Assembly (NCBI RefSeq): GCF_002632615.1
Contig: NZ_NITZ01000001.1
Coordinates: forward strand, 124,001 to 188,000
Source of the DNA: Xenorhabdus miraniensis
GTDB lineage: Bacteria > Pseudomonadota > Gammaproteobacteria > Enterobacterales > Enterobacteriaceae
Direction: 5' to 3'
Length of the DNA stretch: 64,000 nt
Positions 1 to 10,145 of this stretch are shown in pieces. A program made the position numbers and the translations under genes. The notes under the pieces were generated by a model. That model ran no database searches and had not been told where the DNA came from. It saw nothing but the letters and a program-made list of their open reading frames with translations. Position 1 is the first letter of the stretch, and every line of letters starts with the position of its first letter.

Positions 1-151
1 CACTCTCGGTACGAAACGTAATTTCAGCCACAGGCAGGCCGTTGTCTGCTAATGCGTGACCAAGAGGAATGATATCTCTGGCCTCTTCAATGGCTATCAC
101 AGGTACAATTTTAATCTGACGCAGACGTATCATCATCTCTTGCATTTTCAT
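1..151 (-). CDS. eda: KDPG aldolase, N-terminal part (runs off window)
   Basis: About 50 codons read leftwards from the ATG at 151 and continue past the window edge. The peptide has the Eda start pattern: a KIVPVIAIEE strand, then a G-LP-AEITFRTE segment (E. coli Eda: VVPVIVV...RVLEVTLRTE). Eda cleaves 2-keto-3-deoxy-6-phosphogluconate to pyruvate and glyceraldehyde-3-phosphate, the last step of hexuronate breakdown. The start lies inside the end of kdgK (41-nt overlap), so the two genes are translationally close and in one operon. The C-terminal part with the Schiff-base lysine is outside the window. Confidence 0.85.
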   Translation of the reverse strand, partial: MKMQEMMIRLRQIKIVPVIAIEEARDIIPLGHALADNGLPVAEITFRTES

Positions 152-1121
152 TCTCTCCGATTTCGTTCGAATTAAAAAAACGGGCGGTAACCTCTTGTGT
201 CGCAGCCTGCGGAATAATCGCCCCTTTATGCTGGATCACAACCCCTGCGAGCTGATGCCCCATTAATGCTGAATCATGAACGGATTTCCCATTTAACAGC
301 CCCGCAATAAAACCCGCATTAAAAGCATCACCCGCCGAAGTGGTATCAACGACGGGTGTAACAGGTTGAGTCTTAATATGTTGTGTGGCATTGCAACCGC
401 TTAAGTCACGATAAAAACAGCCCCGTTTACCCGCTTTGATAATGGCTTGTTTAACCCTCATTCTTTGCAGGCGATGAAAACTTTCCTCAGTTGAAGTATC
501 TCCCCAGAGACTCGCTTCATCATCGTCAGTGACTAATGCAATATCCGTGATGGCATACATTTGCTGATAACACTCACGGGCTTGCGTTTCATGTTCCCAT
601 AAGGCCGGACGATAATTACTGTCAAAGAAAATCACTTTCCCTTCAGAAGATAACTGTTTCAAATCAATTAGCAGCAATTGGCGATCATTTTCGGGCAAAA
701 TAGCCAGGCTGATCCCACTGAGACAGAGCACATCCATGTTCTGCAATTGCTGGCGCACTATGGGGTAATCAGGATGCTGCAAGAGATAACGCGCCGCCGA
801 GTTATTGCGCCAGTAAAGAAACGTGCGCTCACCTTTTTCATCAAGTTGGATCAGGTATAAACCGGGCTGATGTGCGCTATCACGCAACACTAACGAAGTA
901 TTAATGCCCTCTTGCTGCCAGCGTGAGATCATGCCTTCACTCAAGGGATCCGTTCCCATCGCCGTAACGAAATGGATATCAAGCATATCGCCCCCAGCGC
1001 GAGCCAGATAGACCGCACTGTTCAGCACATCACCGCCATAGCTTTGTGTCATGGCACCAAATGGGATGCCATTTAGCTCAATCATACATTCGCCAATCAG
1101 GGCAATTTTCCGCATCTGCAT
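111..1121 (-). CDS. kdgK: 2-keto-3-deoxygluconate kinase
   Basis: 336 aa PfkB/ribokinase-family sugar kinase that phosphorylates KDG to KDPG. It opens with KIALIGECMIEL, as E. coli KdgK does (KIAVIGECMIEL), and keeps the YYWRN-type segment (FLYWRNNSAARY) and the family signature near the C-terminus (DTTSAGDAFNAGF, with the catalytic Asp in the GAGD-like motif). It is slightly longer than the usual ~310 aa because of an acidic C-terminal tail that overlaps the eda start. Three bases separate it from uxaC upstream. It is the fourth enzyme of the glucuronate branch encoded by this operon. Confidence 0.95.
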   Translation of the reverse strand: MQMRKIALIGECMIELNGIPFGAMTQSYGGDVLNSAVYLARAGGDMLDIHFVTAMGTDPLSEGMISRWQQEGINTSLVLRDSAHQPGLYLIQLDEKGERTFLYWRNNSAARYLLQHPDYPIVRQQLQNMDVLCLSGISLAILPENDRQLLLIDLKQLSSEGKVIFFDSNYRPALWEHETQARECYQQMYAITDIALVTDDDEASLWGDTSTEESFHRLQRMRVKQAIIKAGKRGCFYRDLSGCNATQHIKTQPVTPVVDTTSAGDAFNAGFIAGLLNGKSVHDSALMGHQLAGVVIQHKGAIIPQAATQEVTARFFNSNEIGENENARDDDTSASD

Positions 1122-1124
1122 TCT

Positions 1125-2582
1125 TTAACCCTTCACTGCCTGAAAATAACGTTCAGCATTATTGAAACAGATATCCTGAACTATCTGTCCCAGCATTTTT
1201 TCATCATGTGGGATTTCGCCATTTTCGGCCCAGTTCCCCAGCATATCGCAGAGAATGCGCCGAAAGTATTCATGACGGGTATAGGATAAAAAACTGCGTG
1301 AATCTGTCAGCATACCGACAAACTGGCTTAATAAGCCTAACTGAGAGAGTTGCTCTAGTTGGCGCTGCATACCATCTTTTTGATCGTTAAACCACCAGCC
1401 CGATCCAAATTGGATTTTTCCCCCGATACTTTTCCCATCCTGTGCAAGAATTCCGCCCTGAAAATTGCCGATCATGGTAGCGATCACTTCATTATCGCGG
1501 GGGTTTAAGCAGTAGAGAATGGTTTTCGGTAATTCGTCTGTTTTATCCATCTCATCCAGCAAGCGTGATAATGGGTAAGCGATCTGATTATCCCCAATGG
1601 AATCAAAGCCGCTGTCCGGCCCTAACAGATTAAACATACGCGTGTTGTTATTGCGCAAAGCGCCAATATGTATTTGCATTACCCAGCCGCGTTTTGCGTA
1701 CTGCTTACCTAACCAAACCAGCACCGCGGTTGTGAATTGCGCTATTTCTAATTCGCTGAGTAATTGCCCTTGTCTGCGCTTTTGCAAAATAATATCTAAC
1801 ACTTTTTCGTCAGGTGTCGGCGCATAACGTAACTGTTCAATACCATGATCCGATGCCACACAACCGTGATCCTGAAAGTGTTCGAGGCGGCGCTCTAACG
1901 CCTGCAATAAATCAGCAAAACGCCTGATAACAATATCTGCGACTTCTCCTAATCGTTCGAGATAGTCACAAAAACCCGGCAACTCAATCTTGAAGACTTT
2001 GTCTGGACGCCAGCTTGGTAATACTTTGATGGTAAAGTCTTTATCTTTTGCAATCTGTTGATGATATTCGAGAGAATCAATGGGATCATCCGTTGTTCCA
2101 ACCATTCGTACCTGCATTTGCTGCATAATGCCACGGGCAGAAAATTCAGGCTGAGAGAGTTTCTCGTTCGCCTCATGCCAGAGAGCCTCTGCGGTGTCAG
2201 GCCCAAATAATTTTCCGCTAATGCCAAATGGGCGTCGCAATTCCAGATGTGTCCAGTGATACAGTGGATTGCCGATCGTCAGAGGAACCGTTTTCGCCCA
2301 TGCGAGGTATTTTTCATAATCACTACTTTCAGTACCGGTAATCAGCCCCTCTTCAATCCCTGCCGCACGCATCGCCCGCCATTTATAATGATCGCCTTCC
2401 AACCAGATTTGACCAAGGTTGTGGAAACTGCGGTTTTGCGCAATCTCTTTTGGATTGAGATGACAGTGATAATCATAGACAGGCATCAACGCAGCGTAAT
2501 CATGATAAAGGCGGCGGGCTACGTCATTATTTAACAGGAAATTTTCACCCATAAAAGTTTCACACATAAAGGTTTTCATCAT
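1125..2582 (-). CDS. uxaC: Glucuronate (uronate) isomerase
   Basis: 485 aa, full length against about 470 aa in E. coli. It converts D-glucuronate to D-fructuronate (and galacturonate to tagaturonate). Family hallmarks are an N-terminal metal-binding DYHCHL motif, [44 protein letters not shown] and [15 protein letters not shown]. The extra Met-rich N-terminus ([17 protein letters not shown]) suggests the true start may be a few codons downstream. It lies 15 nt after the uxuA-uxuB fusion in the minus-strand operon. Confidence 0.96.
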   Translation of the reverse strand: MMKTFMCETFMGENFLLNNDVARRLYHDYAALMPVYDYHCHLNPKEIAQNRSFHNLGQIWLEGDHYKWRAMRAAGIEEGLITGTESSDYEKYLAWAKTVPLTIGNPLYHWTHLELRRPFGISGKLFGPDTAEALWHEANEKLSQPEFSARGIMQQMQVRMVGTTDDPIDSLEYHQQIAKDKDFTIKVLPSWRPDKVFKIELPGFCDYLERLGEVADIVIRRFADLLQALERRLEHFQDHGCVASDHGIEQLRYAPTPDEKVLDIILQKRRQGQLLSELEIAQFTTAVLVWLGKQYAKRGWVMQIHIGALRNNNTRMFNLLGPDSGFDSIGDNQIAYPLSRLLDEMDKTDELPKTILYCLNPRDNEVIATMIGNFQGGILAQDGKSIGGKIQFGSGWWFNDQKDGMQRQLEQLSQLGLLSQFVGMLTDSRSFLSYTRHEYFRRILCDMLGNWAENGEIPHDEKMLGQIVQDICFNNAERYFQAVKG

Positions 2583-2597
2583 ATTTTCCTCTATGGC

Positions 2598-5264
2598 CTA
2601 AAGAGCCGCAACCGCTTGGCGTGCGCCAACATTCAGTAAGTTCTGGTAAGCCTTGGTTACGTTATCGACAAAGTCACGGTTTTTTACCAATTCCTTACCA
2701 AAGATCGATTCAATTGCCAGTAGCTCTTTCACCACATCTTCCGCCACAGCAACAGAATGACCACTACCATATTGGGTAGAAATCGCGGCAAAAATCGCAG
2801 CAAAGGTCCCTTTTAATGGATCACGCACATCAATGGGTTGACCTTGTTCATCCACGCCACTGACATAACGCATCCAACCCGCCACACCGAGCGCTAAATG
2901 GTGATAATCACTTCCCCTCAAAAGGTGCCATTCAATGGAATCAATCATGCGCTGTGGCAATTTCTGGCTGCCATCCATCGCAATTTGCCATGTCTGATGT
3001 TTTAACGCAGGGTTAGTGAACCGTTCGATCAATTTATCGGCATAAGCCATTAAATCGATATCTTCTGGCATCGACAGTGTTGGAGCTTGTTCATTCAGCA
3101 TCAGTGCATACACTGCCCGACGATAATCGGCATTTGTCATCGTATCGGAAATATGCTCATAGCCGCCCAAATAGCCCAGGTAGGCCAGAAATGAATGGGC
3201 GCCATTTAACATGCGCAATTTCATCATTTCAAATGGCACTACATCGTCCACAAATTGCGCACCGGCCAGATCCCAATCTGGACGCCCATTCACAAAGTTA
3301 TCTTCAATCACCCATTGACGGAAAGGTTCGCAGGCAATAGCGCAAGGATCTTCAACGCCCAGCCGTTGGGCAATTTCAGTTAACGTTTCTGGTGTGGCTG
3401 CCGGCACAATACGATCCACCATCGTACAGGGAAATGTCACTTGGTTTTCTATCCATTGTGCCAATTTTTCGTCCTGCAAACGCGCCAGACCCAATACGGC
3501 TTCACGGGCAACATGCCCATTTTCCCGAACGTTATCGCACGACAAAATCGTCACAGCGGGTAACCTTCGTTCAAAACGTAATCTTAAGGCCGCAGTGATA
3601 TACCCGATGGCTGATCTTGGCACAGCAGGATTGGCAATATCGTTAATAATCAATTCATTATTGGGGTCTAAATGCCCTGTCGCGGCATCGGTACAATATC
3701 CTTTTTCAGTGATTGTCAAAGAGATGATAGCGACATCAGGATTCGCCATTTTTTCGATAATCGCCTGAACGCCATCAATTAATGGGTGCATACCTTCTTT
3801 CATTGAGCCAATGATTTTTAATGTGATTCCCTCCTGCCCTTTCTCTGCGACGGTATAGCGCATGGATTGTTTTTTAAGATTTTCAATCAGTGAGGCATCG
3901 TTTAGCATCAGATTAACTTCACAGAATCCCCAATCACTGTCTGTTTGTTCTAATACATGATGTGTATAAACCGCCTGATGCGCGCGATGAAAAGCACCGC
4001 ACCCTAAATGCACAATACGGGAAGTAAGGCGTTTGGTTGTCCAGCGAGGGCATGGGACAGAAGTTATCGCATTGACAAGGTTTTTTTCCATGATGGCACG
4101 ATGGATACCCAACTCAAGGCCACGAATTTCAGCCAGCCCTTTCAGGCGGCCGATTGCCGAATAGCCGGGGTTAGTTTTCTTTTTCAAATCATCAAGTATT
4201 TGATGACCATGATCAGGCCGCATTGGAATAAGGTGATTTTCACCCGCTGCCAACCGACGATGTTCTTCTTCCGCAACCGCTTTGATCACTTCATACATAT
4301 CTACATCACCAGCAAGATGCGCCGCTTCGTGGAATGTGGATGGGTTTTCTTCACGTACAGTTGAACGCAAATGGAGGAAATAGATACGGGAACCAAATGA
4401 TTTGACCATCTTCACCAAATCATTATCCGCGCGCACGCCATAAGATCCGGTGCACATCGTATAGCCATTGGCATTGCTGTCTATCGTTTCGGCTATCCAA
4501 CGCATATCCTCTATCGTAGAAACAATGCGTGGCAGACCTAAAATCTCACGCGGCGGATCATCAGGATGGACGGCCATTTTGATACCGATCTCTTCCGCAA
4601 CCGGAATGATCTTTTTCAGAAAATAAGCAAAGTGCTCACGCAACTTGGCCTTATCAATTCCAGTATAGCGTGTTAGGTGTTGGCGAAGTTGTTCTAAGGT
4701 ATAGCCTTCCTCTGCACCGGGAAGACCAGCGATGATCGTGCTTGTCAGTTTTTGTTTTTCTTCTTCTGTCATTGAGGCGAAGCGTGATTGTGCTTGTACA
4801 ATTTCGGCATCGGAATATGCTTTTTCTGCGCCACGGCGTTGCAAAATGTGGATATCAAAAACAGCAAATTCGATTTGATCAAAACGCAGCGCTTTTGAAC
4901 CATCAGGTAATTCATATTCGAGATCAGTGCGGGTCCAATCCAGAACAGGCATAAAGTTGTAGCATATTGTTTTGATCCCACAGGCAGCGAGGTTACGTAA
5001 GGTTTGTTGATAGTTTTCGATCCATCGAACGTACTCCCCGGTATGCGTTTTGATATCTTCATGAACGGGAACACTTTCTACAACTGTCCACTCAAGTTGA
5101 TTCTCTTCAATCAGTGCCTTACGCTGTTTTATCTCTTCGATAGGCCAGACTCCGCCATTGGGAATATGGTGCAACGCCGTCACAATCCCTGTTGCTCCTG
5201 CCTGACGGATATCCGCTAATGAAACGGGATCTTCAGGCCCATACCAACGCCAAGTTTGTTTCAT
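2598..5264 (-). CDS. uxuAB: Fused mannonate dehydratase / fructuronate reductase (UxuA-UxuB)
   Basis: A single 888-codon frame. Residues 1-394 match full-length UxuA (starts [51 protein letters not shown]), which dehydrates mannonate to KDG. Residues ~395-888 match full-length UxuB, an NAD-dependent mannitol-dehydrogenase-family enzyme ([55 protein letters not shown]) that makes mannonate from fructuronate. The enzymes are separate in E. coli. There is essentially no linker. The junction (codons 392-395) contains a run of seven A on the coding strand (plus-strand T-run 4081-4087), and Met392 sits where a separate UxuB could start. A real fusion, a recent indel, ribosomal slippage or a homopolymer sequencing error all remain possible. 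Confidence 0.9.
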   Translation of the reverse strand: MKQTWRWYGPEDPVSLADIRQAGATGIVTALHHIPNGGVWPIEEIKQRKALIEENQLEWTVVESVPVHEDIKTHTGEYVRWIENYQQTLRNLAACGIKTICYNFMPVLDWTRTDLEYELPDGSKALRFDQIEFAVFDIHILQRRGAEKAYSDAEIVQAQSRFASMTEEEKQKLTSTIIAGLPGAEEGYTLEQLRQHLTRYTGIDKAKLREHFAYFLKKIIPVAEEIGIKMAVHPDDPPREILGLPRIVSTIEDMRWIAETIDSNANGYTMCTGSYGVRADNDLVKMVKSFGSRIYFLHLRSTVREENPSTFHEAAHLAGDVDMYEVIKAVAEEEHRRLAAGENHLIPMRPDHGHQILDDLKKKTNPGYSAIGRLKGLAEIRGLELGIHRAIMEKNLVNAITSVPCPRWTTKRLTSRIVHLGCGAFHRAHQAVYTHHVLEQTDSDWGFCEVNLMLNDASLIENLKKQSMRYTVAEKGQEGITLKIIGSMKEGMHPLIDGVQAIIEKMANPDVAIISLTITEKGYCTDAATGHLDPNNELIINDIANPAVPRSAIGYITAALRLRFERRLPAVTILSCDNVRENGHVAREAVLGLARLQDEKLAQWIENQVTFPCTMVDRIVPAATPETLTEIAQRLGVEDPCAIACEPFRQWVIEDNFVNGRPDWDLAGAQFVDDVVPFEMMKLRMLNGAHSFLAYLGYLGGYEHISDTMTNADYRRAVYALMLNEQAPTLSMPEDIDLMAYADKLIERFTNPALKHQTWQIAMDGSQKLPQRMIDSIEWHLLRGSDYHHLALGVAGWMRYVSGVDEQGQPIDVRDPLKGTFAAIFAAISTQYGSGHSVAVAEDVVKELLAIESIFGKELVKNRDFVDNVTKAYQNLLNVGARQAVAAL
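4081..4087 (-). other. A7 homopolymer at the UxuA/UxuB junction
   Basis: Seven consecutive A on the coding strand directly after ATGG at codons 392-395. A one-base shift towards the next frame would end UxuA after six further codons (E-K-T-L-S-M-R, stop), close to the normal UxuA length. The run could therefore be the indel that joined the genes or a slippage site. Confidence 0.5.
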
Positions 5265-5295
5265 AATTCCCCCCTATAACTCATTCAAGACTAAT

Positions 5296-6594
5296 TCAGT
5301 TCAAGACTAATTCAGGTAACCATAAACTCAATTGCGGCAGATATGTCACCAGTGCTAGCGCCGAGATCAGCGCAATATACATTGGTAACAGTGGCTTCAA
5401 TACCTTATCAATACTCACATCCCCCACAGAGCAACCCACAAATAAAGCACTGCCTACGGGAGGGGTACAAATCCCAATGGCCAGATTAAACGTCATGATG
5501 ATGCCAAAATGAACAGGATCGATACCCAAGCTCATCGCAACGGGTAAGAAAATAGGCGTGAAGATCAAAATGGCAGGTGTCATATCCATAAAGATCCCCA
5601 CTATCAGCAGGATGATATTAATGACTAGCAGGATGGTCAGTGGATTATCAGAAACCGCCATCAACGCATCCGCAATCAAATATGGCAGATCAGCATTGGC
5701 CATCGCCCAGGACATGCCCATTGATACGCCAATCAGCAGTAAAACAATCGATGTGGTAACGGCAGAATCAAGAATAATTTTGGGCAGTTGTTTGAAACTC
5801 ACTTCACGATAAATCACCACTGCGAGAATAAAACTGTAGAGAACGGCAATGGCTGAAGCTTCAGTCGCCGTGAAGATCCCCGCAATAATTCCGCCCATAA
5901 TCACCACAATGAGCATTAATGACGGTATTGCTTTCCACGCTGTATCAAAAAATTCGCTCCATGTTGGCCGAGGTGCAACAGGATAGCGCTTCCTCTTGGC
6001 AATAATGGCAGACACAATCATGAGTGAAATCCCCATAATAATGCCGGGGATATAACCCGCTAAGAACAAGGCAGCAACAGATGTCCCCCCCGAAACCAAC
6101 GAGTACACAATCAAGGTATTACTGGGTGGGATCAGTAAACCAGAAGGACAAGAAGCGATATTCACAGCAGCAGACAGCTCAGGATCATATCCTTCTTTTC
6201 TCTGCATCGGCGCCATTGTCCCCCCTACCGCAGCAGCGGATGCCACTGCCGAGCCTGAAATTGCCCCGAAAAGCATGTTCGCCATAATATTGACGTGCAT
6301 TAATGATCCCGGCAAACGGCCGCCAATCACTTTAGCCAGATTGATCAAACGCGCAGCAATCCCGCCTTGGTTCATAATATTTCCTGCCAGGATAAAGAAC
6401 GGGATCGCTAATAAAGAGAAATTATCTACTCCCGCAGCCATACGTTGTGCAACAACCGTGATCGCCGATCCCAACGGCAATGTCATCGTAATAGCGACTA
6501 ACGAAGAGAAGCCGATTGCAAAAGAAATAGGGACACTCAATACCAGTAATATTACAAATGTGCCAAAGAGTGCGGCAATGACATACCAATCCAT
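5296..6594 (-). CDS. TRAP transporter large permease (DctM family)
   Basis: 432 aa, very hydrophobic, with about 12 predicted membrane segments and DctM-family segments (FILAGNIMNQGGIA, GSAVASAAAVGGTM, IPPSNTLIVYS, GICTPPVGSALFVG). It is the transport subunit of a tripartite ATP-independent periplasmic transporter. Its position between the small subunit gene and the hexuronate enzymes implies uptake of glucuronate or a related uronate, replacing the ExuT-type carrier used by E. coli. The substrate is inferred from context. Confidence 0.92.
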   Translation of the reverse strand: MDWYVIAALFGTFVILLVLSVPISFAIGFSSLVAITMTLPLGSAITVVAQRMAAGVDNFSLLAIPFFILAGNIMNQGGIAARLINLAKVIGGRLPGSLMHVNIMANMLFGAISGSAVASAAAVGGTMAPMQRKEGYDPELSAAVNIASCPSGLLIPPSNTLIVYSLVSGGTSVAALFLAGYIPGIIMGISLMIVSAIIAKRKRYPVAPRPTWSEFFDTAWKAIPSLMLIVVIMGGIIAGIFTATEASAIAVLYSFILAVVIYREVSFKQLPKIILDSAVTTSIVLLLIGVSMGMSWAMANADLPYLIADALMAVSDNPLTILLVINIILLIVGIFMDMTPAILIFTPIFLPVAMSLGIDPVHFGIIMTFNLAIGICTPPVGSALFVGCSVGDVSIDKVLKPLLPMYIALISALALVTYLPQLSLWLPELVLN

Positions 6595-6619
6595 ACTCTA
6601 TTCCCCTTATCTCCACAAA

Positions 6620-7126
6620 TTAATGACTCTCAGACACAACTGGCGGTTGACCAGAAAAATGCTGAAGAATCGAGATCACATCAACGAGTGCATAGAAAAT
6701 CATCAATATTCCGCTGATAGGCAAACATAAATAGATGTACCCCATCTTCCAACCTAATACAGGTGTGATTTGACCATTTTCCAGTGTCGATGAAACAAGC
6801 AGGCTGCCACCATAAAGCAGCACAATGGAAGAAAATGAAATAATTACTGCCTGAATAATCAGACCAACAATACTTTTCTTTACTCCTGTTAATTTCATCA
6901 TCAACAGATCGATAGCAAGGTGACGATGTTGCCCGGTTGTATATGCAGCGCCAATCATTGCGATCCACATAAACAGATAACGCGCTAATTCATCAGTCTC
7001 GGTGCTTGGTGCATCTAAGACATAGCGTGAAATTACCTGCCACGACACACATAAAACCAGAAAGACCAGCAGGCAGATGGTAAAAAATGCCAAACTTTTA
7101 TTGGTCATCGCTACAAGGTTTTTCAT
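6620..7126 (-). CDS. TRAP transporter small permease (DctQ family)
   Basis: 168 aa with four hydrophobic segments and the DctQ signature region (SWQVISRYVLDAPSTETDELARYLFMWIAMIGAAY). It is the small membrane subunit that partners the DctM-type protein encoded 25 bp downstream. It is the first gene of the minus-strand hexuronate operon; a UxuR-like palindrome ends about 20 nt upstream of its start codon. An alternative start at Met7 is possible. Confidence 0.9.
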   Translation of the reverse strand: MKNLVAMTNKSLAFFTICLLVFLVLCVSWQVISRYVLDAPSTETDELARYLFMWIAMIGAAYTTGQHRHLAIDLLMMKLTGVKKSIVGLIIQAVIISFSSIVLLYGGSLLVSSTLENGQITPVLGWKMGYIYLCLPISGILMIFYALVDVISILQHFSGQPPVVSESH

Positions 7127-7145
7127 TTATCCGATTCCTGTCATT

Positions 7146-7157
7146 TTGGTTTACCAA
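7146..7157. promoter_or_regulatory. UxuR/ExuR-type operator
   Basis: TTGGTTTACCAA differs by one base from the palindrome TTGGTATACCAA recognised by E. coli UxuR/ExuR. It sits just upstream of dctQ, and uxuR itself is encoded 1.3 kb away. Two further half-site-like GACCAAT/ACCAAT stretches lie at about 7253-7263 and 7288-7294. Confidence 0.65.
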
Positions 7158-7227
7158 TTAAAGTCTACCCAGACATCAGAATCTATACTGATCGCACTAA
7201 AAACATTGAAATAAGTAGTTGAAAGAG

Positions 7228-7243
7228 GGTGAGATAGATCACA
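7228..7243. promoter_or_regulatory. CRP-like binding site
   Basis: GGTGA-GATAGA-TCACA fits the CRP consensus TGTGA-N6-TCACA with one mismatch. It lies in the 264-bp divergent region between dctQ and dctP, where catabolite activation of both transcripts would be expected for a uronate pathway. Confidence 0.6.
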
Positions 7244-7390
7244 AACTCAAAAGGTCAACCAATAATGCCATTTTTTGCGATTCAGATCGACCAATTGGAT
7301 TTTACCCTTTGCCCAATAAGTGAGATCTGATTATGGTTTGCCCACAGAAGAAAATAACAAAAATCGACACTCATCTCTGGAGGATCAAAC

Positions 7391-8383
7391 ATGCAGAACA
7401 ACAAACGACAGGTCTTAGATATAGTCGGCATAGCAGCAGGCGTAATGTTTATGCTGGGGGCATCTCAGGCTTTCGCCGTGACAACGTTAAAACTCAACCA
7501 TAACCAGAACCGAGATCATGCTGTTCATAAAGCCATGACCCAGTTTGCTAACGAAGTGAAAGAAAAAACCAACGGGGAAGTCCGTATTCGCATCTATTCT
7601 GATTCTCAATTGGGCAACCAACGTGAATCCATCGAATTGATGCAGAACGGTGCTCTGGATATTGCTAAATCCAATGCGGCAGAATTAGAAGCCTTCTCTC
7701 CGGCTTATTCCATTTTTAACCTGCCCTATTTATTCCGCGATAAAGGGCACTATCAACAAGTCATCAATAGCGATATCGGTAAAGAAATCCTCGATTCAAG
7801 CCAAAACATGGGATTTATTGGTCTCACTTATTATGATGCGGGCGCCCGCAGTTTTTATGCGAAAAAACCGATTAGAACGCCAGAAGATCTAAAAGGTTTG
7901 AAAATTCGCGTACAGCCCAGTCCAACGGCAATTGCGATGGTGAAAGGGTTGGAAGGAAATCCAACACCATTAGCTTATGGTGAACTCTATACCGCATTAC
8001 AACAGGGTGTTGTAGACGCGGCTGAAAACAACATTACTTCTTTTACGCTAAGCCGCCATAGTGAAGTGACAAAATTCTTTTCGCTGGATGAACATACGAT
8101 GATCCCTGATGTCCTGTTAATCTCGAACAATTCATTGAGTAAATTAACCACTGGTCAGCAAGAGATTGTGAAAAAAGCGGCTCTGAACTCCTCAAAATAC
8201 ATGATTCAACTTTGGGAAAAATCAGAAAAGGAAGAGCGGGCTAAAGCAGAAAAACAAGGTGTTGAGTTTGTTGTCGTGGATAAAACCCTCTTTCAAGACG
8301 CGGTTAAACCCATGTATGACGATATTGCTAAAACCCAACCGGAATTATTCGAAATGGTAAATCGAGTGCGTAAAATAGAATAA
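7391..8383 (+). CDS. TRAP transporter periplasmic substrate-binding protein (DctP family)
   Basis: 330 aa with an N-terminal signal peptide (hydrophobic core followed by GASQAFA-V, cleavage about residue 29). DctP-family features are SDSQLGNQRESIELMQNGALDI, LKGLKIRVQPSP and GELYTALQQGVVDAAENN, the last containing the Arg-dependent carboxylate-binding region. It binds the uronate in the periplasm and delivers it to DctQM, encoded divergently. The ribosome site CTGGAGG lies 8 nt before ATG. A strong hairpin follows the gene. Confidence 0.93.
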   Translation: MQNNKRQVLDIVGIAAGVMFMLGASQAFAVTTLKLNHNQNRDHAVHKAMTQFANEVKEKTNGEVRIRIYSDSQLGNQRESIELMQNGALDIAKSNAAELEAFSPAYSIFNLPYLFRDKGHYQQVINSDIGKEILDSSQNMGFIGLTYYDAGARSFYAKKPIRTPEDLKGLKIRVQPSPTAIAMVKGLEGNPTPLAYGELYTALQQGVVDAAENNITSFTLSRHSEVTKFFSLDEHTMIPDVLLISNNSLSKLTTGQQEIVKKAALNSSKYMIQLWEKSEKEERAKAEKQGVEFVVVDKTLFQDAVKPMYDDIAKTQPELFEMVNRVRKIE

Positions 8384-8394
8384 TTTTCTCTCAA

Positions 8395-8430
8395 AACCAC
8401 CTATTGTAACAAGAATAGGTGGTTATATTT
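8395..8430 (+). terminator. Hairpin terminator after dctP
   Basis: A perfect 11-bp stem AACCACCTATT / AATAGGTGGTT with an 8-nt loop, followed by a short T-rich stretch. It probably ends the dctP transcript and sets uxuR apart. Confidence 0.65.
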
Positions 8431-8503
8431 CTGGCATTGATGCCTTAGAATAACATCATTTTTAGTCGTTCCATTTAAGTATATTACCTTACGGCGGCAT
8501 TAA

Positions 8504-9253
8504 ATGATGAACTTTGCAGACTCCAAGCGCCCCTATCATGAAGTAGCCCAATCATTACGTCAGATGATTGTAGATATGGATTATTTTCCCGGTGATCGTC
8601 TACCGACAGAACGTGAAATTGCAGAAAAGTTTGGCGTTTCACGCACTCTTATTCGTGAAGCGTTAATTGTACTGGAATTGGAAAACCTCATTGAAGTACG
8701 CAAAAGCTCAGGTATTTATCTCACCCGCCTGCCATGCTCTTATTTAAGCGATACAACTATCAATGCCGCAGGGCCTTTTGAGTTATTACAAGCGCGCCAA
8801 TTATTGGAAAGTAATATCGCTGAGTTTGCGGCGCTCCAGGTGACTCCGGTCGATATTGCCAATATGCGCAACGCATTGGAAAAAGAGAAAAATGATCTGA
8901 TTTCGGGAGAAAGTGAATCCGGAGATAGAGAGTTTCATTTAGCCATCGCGCAGGCAACGCATAACAGTATGTTAGTTGAATTACTTAAGCAATCTTGGGC
9001 GTGGCGTGAGAATAATCCTATGTGGGTGAAGTTACATAGCCGAATTACCAATACCGACTATCGTAAAGCATGGTTGAGCGATCATCAGGCTATTTTGGCG
9101 GCTATGATCAAAAAAGATCCCGCGGCAGCGAAGCAAACGATGTGGCAACACTTAGAAAACGTGAAACAGAGTTTGCTTGAATTATCAGATGTGGATGATC
9201 CTAATTTTGATGGTTTTTTGTTTGAGTCTTATCCGGTTGGGATTGGGAAGTGA
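8504..9253 (+). CDS. uxuR: GntR/FadR-family repressor of hexuronate genes
   Basis: 249 aa. The N-terminal winged helix is of GntR type (RPYHEVAQSLRQMI, GDRLPTEREIAEKFGVSRTLIREALIVLE). The C-terminal FCD ligand domain carries GPFELLQARQLLESNIAEFAALQ, FHLAIAQATHNSMLVELL and MWQHLENVKQ, all nearly identical to E. coli UxuR and closer to it than to ExuR. It is expected to repress the uronate operon until fructuronate is present, through palindromes such as that at 7146. Confidence 0.92.
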   Translation: MMNFADSKRPYHEVAQSLRQMIVDMDYFPGDRLPTEREIAEKFGVSRTLIREALIVLELENLIEVRKSSGIYLTRLPCSYLSDTTINAAGPFELLQARQLLESNIAEFAALQVTPVDIANMRNALEKEKNDLISGESESGDREFHLAIAQATHNSMLVELLKQSWAWRENNPMWVKLHSRITNTDYRKAWLSDHQAILAAMIKKDPAAAKQTMWQHLENVKQSLLELSDVDDPNFDGFLFESYPVGIGK

Positions 9254-9262
9254 GTTTTTGAC

Positions 9263-9416
9263 GCTGAGCTGGCTGAAAATCTCAAGACCTCAGAAGATCT
9301 GAGCCAGCTTTTCCGCTTCTTTAAAAAACTGACCGTTTTGAAACCATTTTTAAGGCTGAATTCTGGCTGCTTATCTGGGACATGAAAAGCAACAGCCTAA
9401 ATCTGGTTCTAATCCC
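9263..9416 (+). pseudogene. IS256-family transposase, N-terminal remnant (copy 1)
   Basis: About 150 bp immediately after uxuR encode, across a frameshift, the N-terminus of an IS256-family transposase: LAENLKTSEDLSQLFRFFKKLTV and then AYLGHEKQQPKSGSN. The same segment, about 75% identical by eye over 80 bp, recurs at 18820-18900 in the same orientation on the other side of the R-M island. Confidence 0.7.
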
Positions 9417-9417
9417 T

Positions 9418-9961
9418 GTAATGAAAAGAACTACGATTGACATCCTACCCGCCCAGGAGAATATTCAATATATTGCTTTGCTCAACTTAGCTATTGATAG
9501 CAAGTTGAGATCATACGATCTACTCAGGATCAAGGTTCGTGATATTAGTAGTAATGGTGTTATCCATTAACAGAGTGCTTTATCAGCAAAGCAAAACTGA
9601 TCGCGATGTTCAATTTGAAATAACCTCAAAAACAGCTCAAGCCATTACACTGTGGGTATCACTTCGAAGGTTAACTACTTCTGATTATCTTTTTCCCAGT
9701 CCCCGTAAAATCGGTAAGCCTATGAGTTATAGTTATAACGCCAGCATAATTCGACGATAGGCAAGAGAACTTGGGTATGATGAATATCTATATGGAACTC
9801 ATTCGATGAGAAGAACCAAAGCAACTTTGATTTATGCCAGAACTAAAAATATTCAGGCAGTTCAGCTCTTACTCGGGCATGTCAAACTCGATAACACAAT
9901 TCGGTATTTGGGTGTTGAAATTGAAGATGCTCTGAAACTATCCGAAGACATTGGTTTATAA
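9418..9961 (+). pseudogene. Tyrosine recombinase (phage-type integrase), frameshifted
   Basis: A decayed standalone recombinase of about 185 codons. The first frame gives IQYIALLNLAIDSKLRSYDLLRIKVRDI. After a frameshift near 9567 it continues as LYQQSKTDRDVQFEITSKTAQAI. An in-frame TAG near 9758 interrupts the stretch before GTHSMRRTKATLIY, QLLLGH and TIRYLGV. All core residues are recognisable (Arg in RIKVRD, HSMRR, LLLGH, Tyr in IRYLG), so this was once an active enzyme. It probably marks how the downstream defence island arrived. Confidence 0.75.
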
Positions 9962-10112
9962 ACGAGTTCATTATGTTTGATAATTTGGACTGACATTCAT
10001 GCTAATCAAAAATACTTATTATAAATCAATTCATTAAAAATATTTTTTTAGTTTTAATGCCGTATCTATTTTTGAGATGATGTCGTATTTATTCCAGTTT
10101 TATTTCCTCTAG

Positions 10113-10129
10113 TGTATACTTCCTATACA
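10113..10129. promoter_or_regulatory. Palindrome upstream of the AbiE-like operon
   Basis: TGTATA-CTTCC-TATACA, a 6-5-6 inverted repeat 17 bp before the start codon and overlapping the likely promoter/5' leader. AbiEi-type antitoxins autorepress by binding inverted repeats, so this is a candidate operator. A textbook ribosome site AAGGAGGT follows. Confidence 0.45.
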
Positions 10130-10145
10130 TAAAGAAGGAGGTCCT

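Noticed and set aside
9382..9570. Apparent start of the recombinase at 9382
   Set aside because: The first ~13 codons are the IS256 remnant read in the wrong frame; recombinase homology starts after about 9418.
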